From Mesotaenium endlicherianum (Eukaryota; Streptophyta; Zygnematophyceae; Zygnematales; Mesotaeniaceae): 24,604 nucleotides of DNA. The number at the start of each line of letters is the position of its first letter. Within the stretch, counting starts at the first letter, position 1. Location: positions 878,803 through 903,406 of the forward strand of contig WELA01003891.1 of assembly GCA_009602735.1 (NCBI GenBank), read 5' to 3'. The notes beneath the pieces were generated by a model. The model had not been told where the DNA came from and searched no databases. It saw only the letters and a list, made by a program, of their open reading frames with translations. Shown in pieces: positions 18,901-24,604 of the stretch. A program made the position numbers and the translations under genes.

Positions 18901-21576
18901 ACGCACAGGCGGCTAGCTGACCGCTAGCATTTATTGAGGTCCATCCTTGCCTTTCTCCTATGAGTGCTGGTGCAGGTGAGACATCACATGTTGTTTTACT
19001 TCTCCATCGCCGCCTCTACTCTTGTCGTCGGCTGGGTGTGCAGGTGGGGGTGAGTGACGTGGGCCTGGCAGCCATGCTGCTGGCGCTCTTCAAGGTCTCA
19101 GNATATTGCCGCTTTTGTTGCCGATGCTATGGCCAGGCATCGCTCTCTTGCTTCTCCTTCTTGTGTCCTCCAGCCTGCCCGAGAGTGCTTGTAGCGTCGA
19201 GACATGCTGAGCAAGTGGTGCATCCTTCCAGGCCCCCCTTCCTCCTCCCCCTCCTCCTTGCCAGCCCAAGCTCCGCCTTCTGCCAAGCGCCGCGCGTCCT
19301 CTGTAAGCGCACGGATGCTTCTGGTCCCGCCTGTGCATGTGCATCTGCTCGAGCGCGCTCGTGCGTGGACAGGAGTGCATGTGCATGTGTACGACCCCGC
19401 CTCAGCCCTCTCCGCTTCTCTGCTGCCGCCGCAAGAGCGTCCTCTTGCTTTAGGCCCCTCTGCTCTTTTCCCCTTTATTTGCTCAAACTGTATGTGCGCG
19501 CGCGCGCGCATGCCCGAGCGCATGCGTGCAATTTGCTAACGTCCGCTGGGAATGCTGGGGGTGCTGGGGGTGCCTTTTGGGGGGGGGGGGTGCAGGTTTA
19601 CGTGGCGCCGCTGATGGTGGTGAACATGTTCCTGGTGCTCATCACGCTGCTGCAGCACACGCACCCCAGCCTGCCGCATTACGAGCTCACCGAGTGGGAC
19701 TGGCTGCGCGGCGCGCTCGCCACCGTCGACCGCGACTACGGCATCCTCAACCACGGTGTGTGTGCGCGTGTGTGCGTGCGTGCGTGCGTGCGTGTGTGTG
19801 CGTGTGTGCGTGTCCCACTCTGTCTGGCACTCTGTGTATGCGTGTTCCTCTTTGTGCCTGTCCCTCTGTGTGTGCGCATGCCTCTCTCTCTGTGTCTGTC
19901 TCCCTGTGTGTGTGTGAAGGTGTCCGTCCCCCTCTGTGTCTGTCCCCCTCTGTGTGTGTGTGTGTGTGTGTGTGTGCTCCTCTCCTGTGCAAGTCACTGT
20001 ACGCGCATGTAGAAGGTGTTGGCCCCTGAGGCAATCAAGTCGAGTTGATGCGTGCTCCACCGGTGCTGAATGGGAGGTTGACCTGCCCCTGCTCGCAGGA
20101 GGCAGGAGGCCTTGTGCTGGCGGTGAGGTTATGGCGGAGTGGATGAGAGCGTCGTGTGAGTATGCGTGCGTTGGTTGCTTCATGGTGACGGAGAAGGATA
20201 TGGCTTTAGACAAGAAGTGATTAAGTGTATGACACGAACGCACATATATGTAGAAATGTGTGAAAGTTAATGGCGATCTTCACGTACCTAATATATAGAG
20301 ACTTATTCACATGATCCATGTATACGTATGGTCATATATATGTGTATATATATGGATATGTATGTATTTATATGTATACATATGAATATATATACTCACA
20401 CACATATATACACACATATATATACATTCGTATATATGCATGCTTGTACACACACGTAGATGTGTAGTTGTGTGCAAGGTTATGGCTCCCATCCACAACC
20501 ATTCTTAGGAGAGACAAAATAACAAAGCGCAGCCGCAGCCGAGTTGACGCGTGAGCCTCTCTCATCGCCGGCTGGTGATTGTGAATCGGGTGTGCGCCGG
20601 GGCGGCAAAAACTGCAGTCCACCACCACATAGCGGACACCCACGTGGCGCACCACCTGTTCTCCAGCATGCCGCACTACCACGCACAGGAGGCCACGGAG
20701 GCCATCAAGCCCATTCTGGGCAAGTACTACCAGATGGACCGCACCCCTGTGGCCCTGGCCCTCTGGAGGGAGATCCGCGACTGCGCCTTTGTGAGCCCCC
20801 CCCCCCCCAGCCCTGGCCCCAGCGGCCCCTGCTTCTGCCCCCGCCCCCGTCTCTGCCCCTCCGACTTTGGTCTCCGTCTTGGGGATGGCTTGTTTTTGCT
20901 CTGCGATGGATATTCTATGCGAGCGCGTGCACACACATACGCGTGCGGACGGGGGGGGAGGTGTCTGGGTGTGCACGCACGCATGTCTGGTGGACTCTTC
21001 CTTGCTTTGTTTGTCACTCCTACTCTTGAGTAGAAGGAGTAACACCAACCTAGATAATCTATGAGGCCCCCTCCTTCTCTTTGGGGCCAGGAGCTTGTCC
21101 TCGTTTGGCACTGGCTTCCACACTGGCACACACATGGTGCTTGTGGTCTCCTGCCAGGAGCGGCTGGGCTCCTGTTGTTTGTAACAGAGGCAGAGTTACA
21201 ATTCCTCATCCACTCGTCGCTGCTGTTGCTGCTGCCCTACTGAGCCTGTCAACCGGCGTGAACAACTTTGGCTGGCGCTGAAATGTACCACCCACGCGCA
21301 TGCTTCAAGTCGAATCACTTCACACCAGTTGTAATCTCTTGCAAGCGAGAAGTCGCAAAAAAAATGCCACCCCCTATTTCTGACCGTGGCCCATGTGGGC
21401 CACCTCAATGCATCACCTTATGTGACCGCCTCAACTCTTCTCACCTGATCCTGTTTTACTGCTGAACTCTTCCATGCAATCGATGATTGGATGGGCAGGT
21501 GGAGCCCGACCCCAAGAACCCAGGGGTGCTGTGGTACACGCCAAAAGCCCAGGCTTTCAAGCAAGCGTCTGACTGA
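15936..21576 (+). CDS. FAD2: Microsomal delta-12 (omega-6) oleate desaturase, nine exons
   Basis: Inserts the delta-12 double bond into oleate on ER phosphatidylcholine, making linoleate. Exons: 15936-16019, 16138-16475, 16700-16754, 17790-17884, 18401-18503, 19044-19094, 19596-19755, 20618-20790, 21499-21576; sum 1137 bases (378 aa plus stop), all GT..AG with matching phases. Key motifs: [20 protein letters not shown]; His box 1 HECGH at 109-113 (followed by Gln where plant FAD2 usually has a third His); box 2 HRRHH at 145-149; [34 protein letters not shown]; box 3 HVAHH at 304-308; [18 protein letters not shown]. These eight His are the expected di-iron ligands. There is no transit peptide, favouring the ER enzyme over plastid FAD6. 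Relative to plant FAD2, about 12 residues are missing between exons 6 and 7, where a single n lies at 19102. Exons 1-3 are AT-richer and exons 4-9 strongly GC-rich. The tail (KQASD) lacks the aromatic ER-retrieval end of plant FAD2. Confidence 0.95.
17695..17695. other. Isolated ambiguous base after a long C-run, FAD2 intron 3
   Basis: A run of 14 C is followed by n, about 95 bases before exon 4. It sits between the AT-richer and GC-richer halves of the desaturase gene, so it might mark a join. Confidence 0.9.
19102..19102. other. Isolated ambiguous base just after FAD2 exon 6
   Basis: The n follows AAG/gtctcag, eight bases beyond the proposed exon end. A short piece of coding sequence appears to be missing at this position of the protein. 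Confidence 0.9.
19495..19509. repeat. (CG)n alternating tract in FAD2 intron 6
   Basis: A run of gc alternation within tatgtgcgcgcgcgcgcgc, followed by cgcatgcgtgc, a strong Z-DNA candidate. Confidence 0.8.
19756..19976. repeat. GT/GCGT-rich tract starting at the FAD2 exon 7 donor
   Basis: The donor is CACG followed by gtgtgtgcgcgtgtg, and the GT/CT-rich repeat continues for about 220 bases, ending with a pure (GT) run near 19952-19975. Frames of 95-235 aa called here are low-complexity artefacts. Confidence 0.85.
20327..20458. repeat. Alternating TA/TG tract in FAD2 intron 7
   Basis: About 130 bases of near-perfect alternating purine-pyrimidine sequence (atatat, gtgtat, acacat units), partly self-complementary, so able to fold as a cruciform or a weak RNA hairpin. 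Confidence 0.8.
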
Positions 21577-22731
21577 TGATGCATCGATCCCTTCGGCATA
21601 TGTCCCCCCCCCCCCCTGTCCCCTTCTCCCCTGCGTGCGTGCGTCTGTCTGCCCAAGGGCACTGGCCCGGAGGGGCTTACGAAGATCTTCTTGCTGGGAA
21701 GCATGGGAGGGGCAATGCAATCGATGACTAACTCATGATTTAGGGGTCTATATGGCTGATTGTGAGGTTTGCGTTTCTTTGAGGACACATGATAGATTGA
21801 CGATTGGTTGCTGTTGGTCCGCACAGGATCAATCAAGTGTAGTAGCAGAGCCTATACTTTCTCCACTCTTGCTTCATATGGAGTATTGTTGTTATTGCAA
21901 CAGGACAGCTGATGCCGACATCGGTACATAAGTGTTATGATTGCATTGCACCTATCTTTATAAAGAGTAGGCAAGTGATTGGGAGACTGTCATAATTAGT
22001 GAGCAGTCACATGCTCTGACCGCAAGGTCTGCAATTGTGACTGCTCGGTGAGATACGCATCACGGTCAATCTATATGTCTTTTTCCAGACTTTTGTAGAA
22101 TAAGAAGACAATCTGGCCTGTACTCGTTAATATTGCCGTAAATATCTTTGACACCTCATTTTTGTGACTGCCATTCCAATGGGAGACGGAATTGTTCAAT
22201 ACCTTCTGTCACGAGTATGAAAGGCTAGCAGGACATTTCATTTGATGGATTTTGTAAGACAGACAACGGCGCCCATGAGTTATTATTCTTTACTATCTTC
22301 TCGCCGTGTCTGAGCTCTGTTTTCCCCTTCATGCCTTGGCTGGCGCTCGAGCTCGTCTCCAACCGCATGCGGCCTCAGGCTTCAGAAGAGCTCTCCCCAG
22401 AACAAGCAGCCACTATAAGTGGATGCCGGCCCTCCCTCACATGTTTAAGGCAGCGGCGTAGTCTCCCAAGGAGCCCATCAGCCTGTCTGCCTGCCTGGTG
22501 ACCTTTCTGCCCGCCTGCCTGCCAGCCTGGCAGGCGCCCCAAACTGCTCGCTCTACTCTCAGTGTCCTCCAAACCAAACGAACACCGTGTATCACAGTAT
22601 GTCCTGTGTAGCTTCTCCACGCTCACGTGCTGCGCGCAAGCACCCCCCTTGCCACTCTCGCCCCCATACATACCATCCAGTGATCTCCTGCGCCGAGGCA
22701 AAGCCAGTCCCCGCTTCTTCCCTCCACACAG
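21577..22731. other. FAD2 3' flank and intergenic region
   Basis: Begins with the desaturase 3' UTR and becomes AT-rich from about 21720 to 22310. It contains the hairpin at 22001-22046. A plus-strand frame starting with ATG at 22331 (MPWLALELVSNRMRPQ...) reads like protein for about 30 codons but has no good donor. Pyrimidine/G-rich ctgcctgcc repeats lie at 22480-22545. Confidence 0.5.
22001..22046. other. Long hairpin with GCAA tetraloop downstream of FAD2
   Basis: gagcagtcaca at 22001-22011 pairs perfectly with tgtgactgctc at 22036-22046 (11 bp). Inside it, tgc 22012-22014 can pair with gca 22031-22033, and gacc 22018-22021 pairs with ggtc 22026-22029 around a GCAA loop, a GNRA-type tetraloop. 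It lies about 425 bases past the FAD2 stop, so it could be in the 3' UTR or be an independent transcript. Confidence 0.8.
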
Positions 22732-22845
22732 AGGCCAGACTTTTTGAAGTTACCTGTCTCCCTGAACCAGAGCCTGGCCCGGGCCGCTGGTGCTCTGGAT
22801 AGGCTGTTGGTGAACCTGGCAGACGGAGCACTGTTACTTGGAACG
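22732..22845 (+). CDS. Isolated internal exon of an unrecognised gene
   Basis: Preceded by a pyrimidine-rich tract and cacacag, followed by gtacgc, this 114-base phase-0 frame encodes 38 residues: RPDFLKLPVSLNQSLARAAG, then ALDRLLVNLADGALLLGT. The composition (amphipathic, Leu/Ala/Asp periodicity, no low complexity) is coding-like, and the antisense frames look far poorer. I do not recognise the family. The rest of the gene should lie to the right on the plus strand, and perhaps to the left near 22331; I could not place another exon in matching phase with confidence. Confidence 0.35.
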
Positions 22846-24010
22846 GTACGCACATGCCGCGAGACGTCCTAGTCTCCTCATGGCCAGATCTTAAGCCTTA
22901 AATCTGCGCGTACACTTGACGTCCCAAATTTCACGACAGGTAACACCCGGCTAGCTAGGCAGCTACACACCCCCGTCCCCACTCCCCCCCCCTCCTCCCC
23001 CTCCTTCCCTTTCCTAGAGGGCGAGGGGCAGCTTGGGGTGCGGATGTAAGAACGAGGGAAATTACAGGAGGGCGGGCCAGTTATAAGAGGACCATTCTCT
23101 ACACATTGGTTGAAAGAGCCTTCATGAGGCCAGACGACCCCCCGGGCAAGATATATGCGCCCACTTCCTTCCTCCCTCCCACACTTCCTCCTCGCTCACG
23201 CCCTTCGCAGCTATGCCGTGCCAGAGGTAGGCTTTTTAAATGGCCCTCCTGCCAGAAGCATCAGCCGAGGACATCAGCCCGAGCTCGAGGGCCCAAGCCT
23301 GCCCCATCAATCCCAACTCATGCATGCACCTCCAGGGAGGGGGCCGGCATGATACGGGAGGATAGGTGCATTGAACCCTCTCACACAATTGTATGCATTG
23401 CGTCTCTGGTTTCACAGTATACAAGAATAAGTGCATGTATTCTATAGATTATGGATGTGTTGACCATGGCACACATTAAGTAGAAAAACATGATACCGTC
23501 TATAGATATGTAAAATTTTCCATGCAATTCAAGTCCCAGTACCATGATATTTCGAACTCTTCTCGACATAAACAACTTGCATTTGAGTTATAAATGTTGA
23601 TCATTCGACTTACATGAGTTTAGAAGTCTTTAGAACCTAATTTTTTTTCACCCATTTGGGCGTTGATACAGATTTATTTAAGACCTTAACGGGACTAAAT
23701 AGGGCTGCAATCTAGAATACATCCCAAATGGGGGGTGTGCAGCCCCTATACCATCATACCGTCACTATTTGACTCACCTTTAAGCGTGCAACTGATCATC
23801 CTACCTCCAAATTCTATGAAGGCCAACGTAAGTAAGAGCTCTAGTGTGGTCGCCACTCAAAGCAACACATTCTTGAAGCTCTAGGTAATCTGGTGTCCCC
23901 TCACGATTGCCCTTTTGCACACGTCTTACGCAAATACAATCTTTCTGTCACACCCTCTAGATTCAACAATAGGGAATATGATCCCTGGCACCTGCGACGC
24001 TATTGCCTCA
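22846..24010. other. No gene recognised
   Basis: Contains a C-rich patch (22970-23015) and an AT-rich patch (23380-23900). A short string, cag/CTATGCCGTGCCAGAG/gtaggc at about 23211-23232, has exon-like borders but is too short to judge. Confidence 0.45.
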
Positions 24011-24323
24011 CTAGGAGACTACACGTATCGTCGCGTCAGGCTCAAACAGCCAGTGGCCGACGACAGAGTTCAGAAAGGCCCCGTCGAAGCGCGCAGCTCT
24101 TGAGACCCCCACCAACATGACACCTGGCACGCTCCGCGACCCCCCCTCTGCCCCTCTTCCTTCCCCTCTGCCTCCTCCTACCCCTCCTTCTCCCGCTCCC
24201 CGGGGGCTGCTCCTCCCTGCTCCCCCCGGGCCTTCCTCCATCGCTCCCCCACTCTGTGTGTCAGGGCGGGAAGGGACCACCTCCCACGCCATTTCGGAAT
24301 CGTCGCTGCCACTGCTCCGGCTC

Positions 24324-24357
<34 letters not shown>

Positions 24358-24400
24358 CGCCCACGCCGTACACGGGCAACCCGGGGAACATCTCTGCCAC
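24011..24400 (-). CDS. Weak candidate exon, Ser/Gly-rich frame on the minus strand
   Basis: After an ACAG acceptor (24402-24401) the frame reads VAEMFPGLPVYGVGAG, then nine or so Ser from the TGC repeat, a Gly/Glu/Arg-rich low-complexity segment, and a more normal-looking end (RFDGAFLNSVVGHWLFEPD) before TAG at 24011. The opening phrase resembles the FPG.PVYG step after the metal motif of metallo-beta-lactamase-fold hydrolases, but that motif is not present in this window. The plus strand also has open frames here, so coding is uncertain. Confidence 0.22.
24325..24354. repeat. (TGC)10 trinucleotide repeat
   Basis: Ten perfect TGC units. In the minus-strand frame this is poly-Ser (AGC); in the plus-strand frame it is poly-Leu. 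Confidence 0.95.
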
Positions 24401-24604
24401 CTGTCCACATCCAACGAGGACATGTCGTGCTGCTGCAGCCTGTGAGAGGTGGGCCCTCATGCCTCCCTTCCCGACTCAAGAAGCGGGTGCCGGTGCTAAT
24501 GGGTGCTCAGACAGATAAAAGCCAAGGCGGAGCAAGGAGGGCCAAAGCACTGACAAAGTCCCTACGGGCCCCACACACCCCCTCTCCCCCCTCTCCCCCC
24601 CTCC

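Noticed and set aside
18960..20012. 350-codon plus-strand frame across FAD2 exons 6-7
   Set aside because: It is intron read-through; the parts outside exons are Cys/Val/Arg low complexity.
19536..20243. 235-codon minus-strand frame rich in His/Thr/Arg
   Set aside because: It is the antisense of GT-repeat intron and FAD2 exon 7; low complexity.

Overview
The window is eukaryotic nuclear DNA from a photosynthetic organism of the green lineage, most likely a green or streptophyte alga. The evidence is spliceosomal introns with GT..AG borders in nearly every gene, a plant-type phosphoserine phosphatase with a plastid-like leader, and a microsomal FAD2-type oleate desaturase. I cannot fix genus or species. 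The sequence alternates between AT-richer and GC-richer stretches, is full of GT/CA dinucleotide repeats, and has one 880-base assembly gap plus three isolated ambiguous bases.

Layout: (1) 1-1796, + strand, the 3' end of an unrecognised gene. (2) 6911-3211, - strand, a complete seven-exon phosphoserine phosphatase (302 aa). (3) 8015-8620, + strand, a single-exon 201-aa protein with a hydrophobic, membrane-type C-terminus. (4) 14713-9643, - strand, a GLOD4-type double glyoxalase/VOC protein in at least six exons; one exon is probably lost in the gap at 11363-12242. (5) 15675-15374, - strand, a tentative small two-exon gene. (6) 15936-21576, + strand, a nine-exon FAD2 delta-12 desaturase (378 aa as modelled). 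(7) 21577-24604, downstream DNA with one good orphan exon (22732-22845, +), a weak serine-rich reading frame on - strand, and a clean imperfect hairpin.

The genes do not form one pathway. They are neighbouring housekeeping genes: plastid serine synthesis, aldehyde-type VOC chemistry, and ER membrane lipid desaturation. For the three recognised genes the exon borders were set by keeping protein-family continuity, GT..AG borders and codon phase together. For the phosphatase and the desaturase the summed exon lengths divide exactly by three.

I found no previously undescribed system such as a defence island or mobile element. The most unusual observations are the abrupt within-gene change in GC at third codon positions in the desaturase, a repeated pattern of GT-repeat tracts starting at or close to splice donors, a roughly 12-residue deficit in the desaturase next to an ambiguous base, and two well-formed hairpins.
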